Notes under the pieces: generated by a model
The model's input: the letters and a program-made list of their open reading frames with translations, nothing else
Database searches by the model: none
What the model was told of the DNA's origin: nothing
Position numbers and translations under genes: made by a program
In this document: one piece after another, positions 47,673-57,001 of the stretch
Layout of the letters: each line of letters opens with the position of its first letter
Position numbering within the stretch: position 1 is the first letter of the stretch
Source: Psychrobacter pacificensis
GTDB lineage: Bacteria > Pseudomonadota > Gammaproteobacteria > Pseudomonadales > Moraxellaceae
DNA length: 64,000 bases
Direction of reading: 5' to 3'
Assembly: GCF_900101915.1 (NCBI RefSeq)
Contig: NZ_FNAL01000016.1
Location: 1-64,000 of the forward strand

Positions 47673-50600
47673 ATGACTAAATCTTTAATGACACCGTCTA
47701 ATCGTATTACGTTGCATACAGCGAAGATCTCTGCGCTGACGGCTGCAATGTTGCTTATGCAATCAAATATGGCGTTTGCTGCGCCCACCACTCTCGTACA
47801 AACTATCAACAATATCGCTAATGCTTCTTATGACGTCAATTCTATCAAACAAAATAGCATTTCAAACCAAGTTCAAATCAAAGCCTCTGCCTTATCTGAA
47901 TATGGTATTAACTTAACTCAGCAACCTGTGCGTACTGTTGCACCCAACACACTGGTGAATTGGGTTAATGTTCTTAGTAATACTAGCTATAGTGATCAGA
48001 CTGTTGAGCTGACGCTTGATGTATCGCCAACTCTATCTAATTTGAAAGTTTATCAAGACTTGAATAAAAACGGCATTGTCGATAGTGGTGATACACAACT
48101 GATTCTTGATAACATGAGTGCCCAAATCAAGCTTGGTCAGAGTGAAAACATTCAGTTTATTGTGCAAGCTCTATCAGATGCTAATGGTAAGGATGGAGAT
48201 ACGGCTGACATTAAGATTGGTGCAGTTGTCTTAGAAGACCCGTCAGTGACTAGCGTGAGTGCGACCGATAGTTTAGTCATTATCGAATCTGGTATCAAAT
48301 TCACCACCCCTAAATTTGATGAAAGCAAAACGATTTCACAAATTAATGATGACGTTTATGTCAGTGCCAGCTATGCGCAATGTAATGTACAAACTGACAA
48401 GCCTGATCAAGTATGGGTAACCATCAAATCACCAAAAACTGGAGATAGCTATTCACTTAAAGCTATAGAAACCGGTAATAACACAGGTAAATATCAGCTA
48501 TCAGCAGCCACTCAAAATAACGCTAACGCTATTGACGATAAGCTTATCCAAACGTTGAACAACGACACATTGACTGTCAGTTTAGATGCTTGTATCGCCC
48601 CTTCGGTTGGTACTGGTGCTGATGAACTGCCGAACGCGTCTGACTTCACCGTGCGTATCAGTGACCTGAGCTCACAAATTAATATCGTCGATGACAACCC
48701 AGCTTTAGTTGTCACAAAGGAAAGTGACGTAAAAAGTGCTGAACTCGGCGATTATGTCAGCTACACCATCAATATCACGAACAATGGTAACGCTACTGCT
48801 TACGATGTACAGCTAAAAGATGCCTTACCACGTGGTTTTGACTACGTTGAGAATAGTGTACGTGTTAGTCCAACGACTGATATTGATATCAATCAAGCAC
48901 AGACCACCGAGTTTAAAGCTGATGGTAAATATCAGGTATTGAACTTAGGAAACATGGAAAATGGCGAAAGTAAAAAAATTACTTATCGTGTGCTTATCGG
49001 TGCTTCATCACTAGGTGGTGATGGTATCAACCGCGCAATCGCAGTTGCTAACAATGAGCAAGGCCAAAGCTTAGTATCAAGAGAAGCACAGTGGAAAATC
49101 GACGTAGAACGCGGCGTCATGAATACTGACGGTATCATCATTGGTAAGGTCTATCACGATATCAACCGTGATGGTATTCAGCAAAAAGAAGACGGCGAGC
49201 TTGGGGTTGCTGGTGTCCGTATTTATATGGAGAACGGCAACTTCATCGTGACCGATCCTGAAGGTAAATACAACTTTTATGGGGTCAGTGCCAAAACACA
49301 CGTACTAAAAGTAGATAGCACGACGATCCCTAGAGAAACAGAGCTGGTCACCCAAAGCAACCGTAATGCGGGTGATGCTGGCAGCCGTTTTGTCGATTTG
49401 AAATATGGCGAGCTACATCGTGCAGATTTTGCGATTGTGGGCGGCATGGGCGATAGTACTGAGCGTCTGAACGCCGAGTTAATCGCTCGTAGCAAATCAG
49501 TGAGTGCTAAGAATGATACGCTAGAGCAAGCGGTAAAAACAGTGCTAACATTAGAGCCAAACTACGATGCCGACACGACTGATAATGTCGATGCAAGTGG
49601 CTGCAATATCAATGGCGACCTAGACCTTGGTAACAACTGTGATTCTGCTATTGTCAACGACATGATTGGGGATGCGACCAATCGTGTAGACATGGCCGTG
49701 ACAACGGTTGCACCTCCAGTAGAAAAAGAGCTCGAAGAATATCTAAAAGAAGTGGCTAACAATAATGTCACCTTCATTAACCTAAATGAAGGTCAACAGC
49801 TCAGTACTTACAAGCAGATGGTACAGGTACAAGCACCACTTGGTTCAATATTTACTCTATACGCCAATGGCAAAGCGATATCAGAGCAGCAAATCGGTAA
49901 AACTGCTGAGCAAGAAAAGCAAAATGTAATGGCTTTTGACTATTATGCGGTTGACCTAAAACGCGGACGCAATACTCTACGTGGTGTGGCAACTGACATC
50001 AATGGCAAAACTATTTCCGAGCAGACCATCACCGTATTGACACCTGATAGTCTGCAAGCGATTGATTATCGTACGCAAGCACAACTAGTCCCAGCAGATG
50101 GTATCAGCGAATATCAGGTTGTTATTAGTCTAAAAGATCGCGACAATCGCCCCTATATCGGTACTACTTCTCTTACACTTGATACTAATATCGGTCGTAT
50201 CAATCTGAAAGACAGCAGCCAAGATCAAGCCGGTACCCAAGTTACTGTATCAGGGGGTGAGCTATTAATACCAGTCATCGCGCCAAGCGCACCAGGCAAA
50301 GGTGAGTTGGTCATCGATACGGGTAGTAGCAAGCAAATTATCCCACTACAGTTCACGGCTAAGCTGCGTCCACTCATTGCTGTGGGTATCGTCGAAGGTG
50401 CTATCTCTCTCAAAGACTTTGATGGCAGCAATATCACAGACGCACAAGGCGCGTTCGAGCAAGAGCTGCATGAAATCTCAGGCAATGATGATTATTCAGC
50501 CACTGGTCGTGCGGCAATGTTCTTGAAAGGCAAAGTGCGCGGAGATTACTTGCTGACGTTGGCTTATGACAGTGACAAAAAAGGCGAGCGATTATTCCGT

Positions 50601-53009
50601 GATATCGAGCCTGGCGAATACTATCCTGTCTATGGTGACTCATCGGCTAAGGGCTTTGATGCGCAATCAACCAGTAAGCTCTATGTGCGTCTAGACAAAG
50701 GTCGCTCGTTTGCTATGTATGGCGACCTAAAAACACAAATTGACAATGATGAAGGCATTGAGCTTGGTCAGTACAATCGCACCTTGACTGGTCTAAAGGC
50801 GCAATTTGAAGATAATAATACTCGCGTGACTACGTTTTTGGCAGAGACCAGTACTAGCCAGCGCGTTAATGAGACTCGCGGTTTAGGTATTTCAGGTCCC
50901 TACCCATTAGCTGAAGACTTCGATGCCGTGTTAGAGAACTCAGAAACTATCGAAGTGATCACTCGCGACCGTAATAACCCTGGCTTAATCGTCAACCGTG
51001 AGACGCTAACTCGTTTTGCTGATTATGAGATAGACCCGATTAGCCGCAGTTTATATCTAAAATCACCGATTGCGAGTCAAGATCTCGAAGGCAATCCTAT
51101 CTACATTCGTGTCACAGTAGAAGTGGATGAAGGTGGTGAGGACTATTTGGTTGGTGGTATCGCTGCCAAACAGCAACTGACTAATAAAGTCGCTATCGGT
51201 GGTAGCTATATCAATAGCGACGACCCATTGAACAAAGAAGAGCTGGCTAGTGTCAATAGCGTTATCAAGTTCAACGATAAGCTAAAGCTGGTCGCTGAAT
51301 ACGCAATGAACAAAGCTGAGAACCCTAATTTTCAGCCAAGCAATCAGATCAACACCACAGAATTAGACGATAATAATGTTGAGGGCAATGCCTTACGTGT
51401 CGAGCTTGACTTTGATAATAAGAAAGACACGCGTGCCAAGGCTTATTACAATGATGCAGATGAAGGATTTGTCACTGGTGCATCACCACTGACTGCTGGA
51501 CGTACGGAGTCTGGCGTAGAAGTCATCCATACATTCAACGACAAAAAAACAGCGTTGAAGTTAGAAGGTGTGCGTACCAAGGATCATACTACTGACGCGA
51601 GTCGTGAAGGCGTACAAGCCAGTATCGAGCAACGTTTGAGTGAAAATGTCGTTGGTGAAATCGGTGTGCGTTACTACAAACAAGATGCCACGGCAGCCTC
51701 ACGCAATACGCAAGCGGCAACAGATGTCGTAGACGTTACTGACGATACGTTATTTAACGATGACATTATCAACCAGTCAGCATTAAATAGCGTTAGTGAT
51801 GCTGACAAAGACATCGAAGGCACAACGGTTCGTGCCCGTATCACTTCTCGCCTACCCAAGCTAAATAATAGCTTGGTGTTTGCAGAGTATGAGCAAGATA
51901 TCGAAAATAGCTCACGTAACGCGACGTCCATCGGTGGTGAGACGCCAATCGGTGGCTTGGGTCGTCTGTATGCACGTCATGATTTGATCAATAGCTTGTC
52001 TGGTAGCTATGGTCTTGATGATACTGATGAGCGTCAACGTACCGTTGTGGGCTTTGACGTCAATTATATGAAAGACGGTAAAGTGTATAGCGAATACCGC
52101 ATGCGTGACGCGATCAGTGCGCGTGAAGCGGAAGCCGCTATCGGTCTGAAAAACAAGTGGTATGTACAAGAAGGCCTGACTCTAAATACGTTGCTTGAGC
52201 GCGTTGAGTCATTAGAAGGCGAAGAGAACAACACCGCCACGGCGGCAGGTTTTGGCGTTGAGTATCTTGCCAAAGAAAACTACAAAGCATCAGGACGTGT
52301 TGAGAAACGTTGGGGCGAGACAAGCGACACCTTACTTGGTAACGCAGGTATTGCCTATCGTTATACCGATGAGATTACCTTATTGGCCAAAGATACCTAT
52401 TCGCGCATCGACTATAATGATGGTGATCGCACGATTAATCGTTTCCAACTTGGTGCCGCTTATCGTGATTACGACAGCAATCAACTAGACATGCTTGCAA
52501 AGCTTGAGTATCGTTTGGATGACAATAACACGGGTGATGATACTTATCAAAAAGACACCACTGTTTGGTCATGGAATGGTAACTACCATCCAACGCGTGC
52601 CCTAACCTTGTCTGGTCGCTATGCGGGTAAGTATACAGAATATGAAGCAGACAACATTACCAGTGACAATACTGCTCATGCCGTTTATGGTCGCGGTCTG
52701 TACGATATTAGCGAACGTTGGGATGTTGGTTTGCAAGCGGGTACTTATTGGAATAAGCAAGCAGATGATTTGTCTTATATGTTAGGTGCTGAAGTGGGCT
52801 ATAGCCCAATGACCAACCTTTGGTTGTCACTTGGCTATAACTTTATGGGCTTTGAAGATGAAGACATCGCCTATGACGACAGTACTCAAGAAGGGGCTTA
52901 CTTTAGATTGCGCTTTAAGTTTGATGAAAATCTATTCAAGCGTGAAGACCCACGTAAGAACAAGCGTTTAAACAGTGACTCTACGCAAGTTAATACGACT
53001 ACCTTGTAA
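47673..53009 (+). CDS. Giant outer-membrane DUF11/SdrD B-like protein with C-terminal beta-barrel
   Basis: A 1778-residue exported protein. Signal peptide 1-36 (ending NMAFA), then NNIANASYDVNS, as in the preceding protein. A DUF11 module lies at about 340-462 (PALVVTKESDVKSAELGDYV). An SdrD B-like module lies at about 491-545 (GKVYHDINRDGIQQKEDGEL). Invasin-like Ig segments lie at about 683-900 (LVPADGISEYQVVISLKDRD). From about 945 to the end alternating strands and aromatic girdles (GEYYPVYGDSS, YRLDDNNTGDD, LWLSLGYNFMGF) suggest an outer-membrane barrel of some 800 residues. It is probably the membrane anchor or exporter of the locus. The frame opens at a TTG (47658); the ATG at 47673 is preferred. 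Confidence 0.8.
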   Translation: MTKSLMTPSNRITLHTAKISALTAAMLLMQSNMAFAAPTTLVQTINNIANASYDVNSIKQNSISNQVQIKASALSEYGINLTQQPVRTVAPNTLVNWVNVLSNTSYSDQTVELTLDVSPTLSNLKVYQDLNKNGIVDSGDTQLILDNMSAQIKLGQSENIQFIVQALSDANGKDGDTADIKIGAVVLEDPSVTSVSATDSLVIIESGIKFTTPKFDESKTISQINDDVYVSASYAQCNVQTDKPDQVWVTIKSPKTGDSYSLKAIETGNNTGKYQLSAATQNNANAIDDKLIQTLNNDTLTVSLDACIAPSVGTGADELPNASDFTVRISDLSSQINIVDDNPALVVTKESDVKSAELGDYVSYTINITNNGNATAYDVQLKDALPRGFDYVENSVRVSPTTDIDINQAQTTEFKADGKYQVLNLGNMENGESKKITYRVLIGASSLGGDGINRAIAVANNEQGQSLVSREAQWKIDVERGVMNTDGIIIGKVYHDINRDGIQQKEDGELGVAGVRIYMENGNFIVTDPEGKYNFYGVSAKTHVLKVDSTTIPRETELVTQSNRNAGDAGSRFVDLKYGELHRADFAIVGGMGDSTERLNAELIARSKSVSAKNDTLEQAVKTVLTLEPNYDADTTDNVDASGCNINGDLDLGNNCDSAIVNDMIGDATNRVDMAVTTVAPPVEKELEEYLKEVANNNVTFINLNEGQQLSTYKQMVQVQAPLGSIFTLYANGKAISEQQIGKTAEQEKQNVMAFDYYAVDLKRGRNTLRGVATDINGKTISEQTITVLTPDSLQAIDYRTQAQLVPADGISEYQVVISLKDRDNRPYIGTTSLTLDTNIGRINLKDSSQDQAGTQVTVSGGELLIPVIAPSAPGKGELVIDTGSSKQIIPLQFTAKLRPLIAVGIVEGAISLKDFDGSNITDAQGAFEQELHEISGNDDYSATGRAAMFLKGKVRGDYLLTLAYDSDKKGERLFRDIEPGEYYPVYGDSSAKGFDAQSTSKLYVRLDKGRSFAMYGDLKTQIDNDEGIELGQYNRTLTGLKAQFEDNNTRVTTFLAETSTSQRVNETRGLGISGPYPLAEDFDAVLENSETIEVITRDRNNPGLIVNRETLTRFADYEIDPISRSLYLKSPIASQDLEGNPIYIRVTVEVDEGGEDYLVGGIAAKQQLTNKVAIGGSYINSDDPLNKEELASVNSVIKFNDKLKLVAEYAMNKAENPNFQPSNQINTTELDDNNVEGNALRVELDFDNKKDTRAKAYYNDADEGFVTGASPLTAGRTESGVEVIHTFNDKKTALKLEGVRTKDHTTDASREGVQASIEQRLSENVVGEIGVRYYKQDATAASRNTQAATDVVDVTDDTLFNDDIINQSALNSVSDADKDIEGTTVRARITSRLPKLNNSLVFAEYEQDIENSSRNATSIGGETPIGGLGRLYARHDLINSLSGSYGLDDTDERQRTVVGFDVNYMKDGKVYSEYRMRDAISAREAEAAIGLKNKWYVQEGLTLNTLLERVESLEGEENNTATAAGFGVEYLAKENYKASGRVEKRWGETSDTLLGNAGIAYRYTDEITLLAKDTYSRIDYNDGDRTINRFQLGAAYRDYDSNQLDMLAKLEYRLDDNNTGDDTYQKDTTVWSWNGNYHPTRALTLSGRYAGKYTEYEADNITSDNTAHAVYGRGLYDISERWDVGLQAGTYWNKQADDLSYMLGAEVGYSPMTNLWLSLGYNFMGFEDEDIAYDDSTQEGAYFRLRFKFDENLFKREDPRKNKRLNSDSTQVNTTTL

Positions 53010-53027
53010 GCTAATGATAGCGTCTTA

Positions 53028-53069
53028 ACTCCTGTCTACTGGCAATATAATAAGCGATTAGACAGGAGT
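53028..53069 (+). other. Intergenic hairpin 3 in the DUF11 operon
   Basis: An 11-bp perfect stem ACTCCTGTCTA/TAGACAGGAGT with a 20-base loop between the giant gene and the last gene. There is no T-tract, so transcription may continue. Confidence 0.65.
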
Positions 53070-53132
53070 CGCAGAGTCAGCCCTAATAATGGTAAATACC
53101 CACACTCATTACCTTCAGATAAGGTTTGCATC

Positions 53133-53918
53133 ATGTTTAAAGCTGCCATCAAAACCACTGCTTATAAACAACCAGTACATACTGCACTCTCGGCACTGTT
53201 ACTTTTGAGTGTCGTATCCCTTGCTTCAGCACAAGATAGCATCGCTAACGACACGGCTCAAATCGTTGATGCGAATAGTGCTGTAGACTGTCGTGATGAT
53301 ATTCAGGCTCAAGCCCCTTCTTATAAATATCAAAGCACGCAGCAACGTGTACTCAACTGTATGGTAGAGCAACTACAGCCCTATCAGCAAAAAGACAAAA
53401 CCGCTCATCAGCAGTACCTCGCTTACAAAGCACAAGCATGGCTTACTTATGCGATCCATCAAGACAGTATGAATAACCGCTCAGCTGCGGGCATAGTTGC
53501 GGCAGAAACGGCAGAGTCTATCTTACAATCGCTAAAGAACGATACAGCGCAAAGCATCAAACTACAGCAAGATATCCCTACTACCTCTGCTCTAATGCGA
53601 CCTGATCTGTGGGCGACGCTGAGTGCGCTAAAAGACAGTGGCGGTATAGAGTCAGCGCCACGTGAGATGGCATTTAGTGAAGTGGCATTAATTTGGGCGG
53701 CGACCAATCAATGTAAGCGAGGGTGGCGTGAGTCAGGCATACATTTTCGTATGGCGGACCGCTGGCTTGAGCAAGCACGCGAAGCCTATATTAATGCCCA
53801 TGATGCGCAGACCAATGTGGCTTTAGAGCAATCTATCGTCAGCTACTATAAGCAGTATGCGCCTTTAGATGCCAGTGATGATATCTGCCGCGGACAAGAT
53901 CTAACGCCTAATAATTAA
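53133..53918 (+). CDS. Exported alpha-helical protein, last gene of the DUF11 locus
   Basis: A 261-residue protein with a signal peptide (about 1-33, ending SLASA). The mature part is mostly helical, with four cysteines (in VDCRDD, VLNCMVE, ATNQCKRGW and DDICRGQ) that could form two disulfides in the periplasm. Motifs YLAYKAQAWLTYAI and MRPDLWATLSALK recall helical domains I have seen in some OmpA-family envelope proteins, but no OmpA domain is present. ATAAGG lies 8 bases before the ATG. Its place after the giant barrel gene suggests a periplasmic partner. Function unknown. Confidence 0.72.
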   Translation: MFKAAIKTTAYKQPVHTALSALLLLSVVSLASAQDSIANDTAQIVDANSAVDCRDDIQAQAPSYKYQSTQQRVLNCMVEQLQPYQQKDKTAHQQYLAYKAQAWLTYAIHQDSMNNRSAAGIVAAETAESILQSLKNDTAQSIKLQQDIPTTSALMRPDLWATLSALKDSGGIESAPREMAFSEVALIWAATNQCKRGWRESGIHFRMADRWLEQAREAYINAHDAQTNVALEQSIVSYYKQYAPLDASDDICRGQDLTPNN

Positions 53919-53942
53919 AGCGCCTTACTAAATAACAGAGGT

Positions 53943-53972
53943 AAAAAAGCCGACAGAGTTGTCGGCTTTTTT
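53943..53972. terminator. Bidirectional terminator at the end of the DUF11 locus
   Basis: The stem AAGCCGACA/TGTCGGCTT, a GAGT loop, and A- and T-tracts on either side, between convergent genes. Confidence 0.92.
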
Positions 53973-53991
53973 GTGTCTACTATAGATAAAA

Positions 53992-54684
53992 TTAGCGGTT
54001 TTTACGTGGTAGTTTTTCTGGTAGATAGCAGCGTAAGTACGCGATAAATGCGGTATTTGCTTCTTGAATATAGTCATCCGTAATGGTCTGATGACGACGA
54101 TAAGACAAGGTAAATATCGCATTAACAATACTATAAGCAATCAATAGCGTGTTTTGGATATCCTCAAAATTTGGCATCTCATAACGCTCTGATAAACGCT
54201 TATAGACCAAGTCAACAATTTGATGGTCCATATCTTCGCCAAATTCATCACCTTCAAAATCAGGCGTATTGGTGTCATAAATGAGTTTGGCTTTGGTCTC
54301 ATCGTTATGGAAGATCGTCACGCATTGATCAATCAGCGCGGTTAGATATCCTTGCCATCTATCGTAGTTGCCGATATCAACGGTTTCTACCATCTCTAAT
54401 ATTTCAATCGCATTCAAAAAGCGCAATGCTAAAAATATTGCTTCAATGTTAGGGAAGAAATGATAAGCAGAAGCTCTTGGTATTCCTGCTTCTTCACACA
54501 CAGCTGCTAGAGTAATATCATTAATAGCTTGTGTTTCACTCAACTTTTTGGCACCAGCCAAAAGTTTTTGACGACGTGCGCGGCCCTGTTGGCTGGTAAA
54601 TTTAAACTTGTTTGGTACAAGTTTTTTTGCCAACTCCGAATCTACTAACACATCTTCAATTTTTTCGTCTTTGTTATCACTCAT
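53992..54684 (-). CDS. TetR-family transcriptional regulator
   Basis: A 230-residue regulator. The helix-turn-helix is at about 58-90 (DITLAAVCEEAGIPRASAYH then FFPNIEAIF). It has an unusually long N-terminal segment (about 1-40) before the first helix. The ligand domain has no recognisable specificity. It is convergent with the DUF11 locus and its nearest upstream neighbour is the EEP-family gene, about 240 bases away on the same strand. Its targets are unknown. Confidence 0.9.
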   Translation of the reverse strand: MSDNKDEKIEDVLVDSELAKKLVPNKFKFTSQQGRARRQKLLAGAKKLSETQAINDITLAAVCEEAGIPRASAYHFFPNIEAIFLALRFLNAIEILEMVETVDIGNYDRWQGYLTALIDQCVTIFHNDETKAKLIYDTNTPDFEGDEFGEDMDHQIVDLVYKRLSERYEMPNFEDIQNTLLIAYSIVNAIFTLSYRRHQTITDDYIQEANTAFIAYLRCYLPEKLPRKNR

Positions 54685-54921
54685 TGTAAATCTCTTAATG
54701 TTACGTCCTATTTCATAAATTCAATCTTCATTGAGTAGCATTCGTCCTAAATCACTGGAGAATCAACGAGTGGCTCAAATGTAGAGCCAACGTTATCGCT
54801 ACTAACCTCAATGAGGAGGCATCATAAACGCTTGTACACTATCAAGCAAGGGACATGAATGGGTTAAAAGTTAATGTATCGATTAACACTCTACTAGAGT
54901 TAACTATCTAATTTTATGAAG

Positions 54922-55941
54922 TTAATCATTCAGTTTAATTTTCGCTCTTATAATACCATGATCAGTCACCCTATCTGAATAATCCCACTTAAGATGGTCA
55001 TTGAAATAATCAACTCTTTCAACCTGACCGAGCGAAAACTTGCTATCAGGTAAGAACTCTTCTGAAACAAATAATTGATCGATCACTTCTGGCATACCTT
55101 GATGAATATGGGTGTAAGCCACATCTTTCATCCAACCATAGCGAGCTTGAATACGAGCGGCGTCAAAAAGTGCGACATCACGCATACTTTTATCATAATT
55201 AACCTCGCCAGTCTCCGTCATCAGCTGGGTTGTTACGCTACCAGTCACATCATTCATGTCGCCAAGCAGTATCAATGGCTCACGCGTGTGATGCAAACGT
55301 TCCATGATCGACATACGAATAGATGCCGCCTCTGCAGCACGCATGCACAAACTACGAAGCTTGGCACGAATACGGATATTTGGATCATCCATGTCTTCTA
55401 ATAGGTTACCATTTTCGTCACGTAAGAAAAACGCACGTTTACTTTTTAGATGCGCCGTGATGATCGTTATTGGTTGACCATATGCGTCAACACGCAATAT
55501 CAAAGGTGGACGATTAAAATGCTGATGAGGCCCGATATCGGGGATATCAATCACAGCTTTTGGTGCAATCTCTTCTAATAAGGTCGTCTCTAATTGCTCA
55601 AATCGACTAATAATACCAACGGCTGGTGTATGCTGTGCGCCTCTACCTTGAGTATATGGACTTGCAGTGTCATTGCTTGCAAGCGGAATAACCACCTGCT
55701 CTGGTTTGAATCCTAGTGCGACAGCTAGTGCTTCTAGTGCATTACTATCCCATACTTCTTGTACGGCAATGATATCAGCGTGTGCTTTAGCCAGCAGATC
55801 TGTCAGACCACGTCGCTTATGCTCATAGGCTTTATTATCATAAGCTGGGGCATTCTCATAATAAATGCGATTAGGGTTAGCAAAGTTCAATAAATTAGCT
55901 GTGGCAATATAAAACTGTTTACTACCGTCATTATTAGTCAT
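54922..55941 (-). CDS. Endonuclease/exonuclease/phosphatase family protein
   Basis: A 339-residue metal-dependent hydrolase of the EEP fold. Motifs are TANLLNFANP at the start, IIAVQEVWD (catalytic Glu), ITAHLKSKR, LILLGDMNDV (catalytic Asp/Asn) and VTDHGIIRAKI (final His). No signal peptide, so it acts in the cytoplasm. The substrate could be DNA, RNA, a sugar phosphate or a lipid; the sequence does not decide. It is the gene upstream of the TetR regulator. Confidence 0.88.
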   Translation of the reverse strand: MTNNDGSKQFYIATANLLNFANPNRIYYENAPAYDNKAYEHKRRGLTDLLAKAHADIIAVQEVWDSNALEALAVALGFKPEQVVIPLASNDTASPYTQGRGAQHTPAVGIISRFEQLETTLLEEIAPKAVIDIPDIGPHQHFNRPPLILRVDAYGQPITIITAHLKSKRAFFLRDENGNLLEDMDDPNIRIRAKLRSLCMRAAEAASIRMSIMERLHHTREPLILLGDMNDVTGSVTTQLMTETGEVNYDKSMRDVALFDAARIQARYGWMKDVAYTHIHQGMPEVIDQLFVSEEFLPDSKFSLGQVERVDYFNDHLKWDYSDRVTDHGIIRAKIKLND

Positions 55942-56001
55942 AAGTCCCCTGTTTTTCTTATATTATATTCATACATATGGATTCATAGCAAATTTTATGC
56001 C

Positions 56002-56035
56002 AAAAAAAACTCCCAAAGGTTGACTTTGGAAGTTT
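56002..56035 (-). terminator. Terminator downstream of the glycine-zipper gene
   Basis: On the minus strand, an AACTTCCAAAG/CTTTGGGAGTT stem with one mismatch and a run of eight Ts, about 200 bases after the stop at 56241. Confidence 0.75.
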
Positions 56036-56240
56036 TAAAATAACATACATACTGCTGGTCAAAGTCATTAATAGAACCAATCGTACAATCAATCTATTTT
56101 CAGCAACGAAATAGTAATCTATTGTCAGCGTTTTTAAGAGACAGCTCGTCTGCTAAGTTAGCTATCTATTAAAGTCATTGAGTAAACAGTAGTCATATTC
56201 ATAAGTCTTTTTAACATCTGACTTTCTTGTAAAACACGTA

Positions 56241-56753
56241 CTACGATACACGATGCCATGCGTCACGTGATGCTAGACGCGCTTCATCCCACGCCAAACG
56301 AGAATCGCCTTTCACTTCATTCCATGAACGCTCTAAGTCGGCTTCATGATCTTCAAAACGTGCATCTACTGGATAGCGAGCGCGATTTGCATAGCCTACC
56401 GCATACGCTGGGTGTAGGTCGCGATCAAACTCGTAACCTTCTTTGTAATAATCAGCATTGGCATACTCTGCGCGCCAGTAAGCTTCCTCATGGGTTGGAT
56501 CAATGGCTTCAGCTGCTGCATGACCTGCGCCGCCACCAACAACTGCACCGATTGCACCACCAATGAGCGTACCTAATGGGCCTGCCATAGTACCGATGGC
56601 TGCACCTGCTGCTGCACCGCCTACACCGCCAATACCTGTACCTACTGGATGTGAGCCTGGCTCACCTGTAATAATGTCTGCATTCAAATCTTCTTTTGTC
56701 TCTTTAGACATGTTTTTTACTTCACTGCGATCGATAGCGTCATGGTTACTCAT
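56241..56753 (-). CDS. Glycine-zipper protein
   Basis: A 170-residue protein. Residues 1-35 are polar. Residues about 39-75 form a glycine-zipper membrane-inserting stretch (GVGGAAAGAAIGTMAGPLG, IGGAIGAVVGGGAGHAAA). The rest is charged and aromatic (AYWRAEYANADYY, HPAYAVGYANRARYP, RSWNEVKGDSRLAWDEAR). Such proteins are widespread in proteobacteria and often stress-induced. No signal peptide is evident. The function is not established. AGGGA precedes the ATG by 7 bases. Monocistronic. Confidence 0.82.
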   Translation of the reverse strand: MSNHDAIDRSEVKNMSKETKEDLNADIITGEPGSHPVGTGIGGVGGAAAGAAIGTMAGPLGTLIGGAIGAVVGGGAGHAAAEAIDPTHEEAYWRAEYANADYYKEGYEFDRDLHPAYAVGYANRARYPVDARFEDHEADLERSWNEVKGDSRLAWDEARLASRDAWHRVS

Positions 56754-57001
56754 AGTATTGTCCCTAAATTATTTATTATTTGTTGAATTATTTATTTGCT
56801 AAAAGATTAGCGATATTGCTAAATCCAACTGAAGTATAGAAACTTATAGGTAGAGACAGATAGCCTGATTATGTAAACTGTGTCCGTATTGCGATTACAT
56901 TGCGTTACAGCCTGTATCTTTATGACGTCTATGTACGGTGCGCTCATACTTTGGGTAATCATAAGAGATTAGCATTGATAAATTTACTATAGAAATCAAC
57001 C

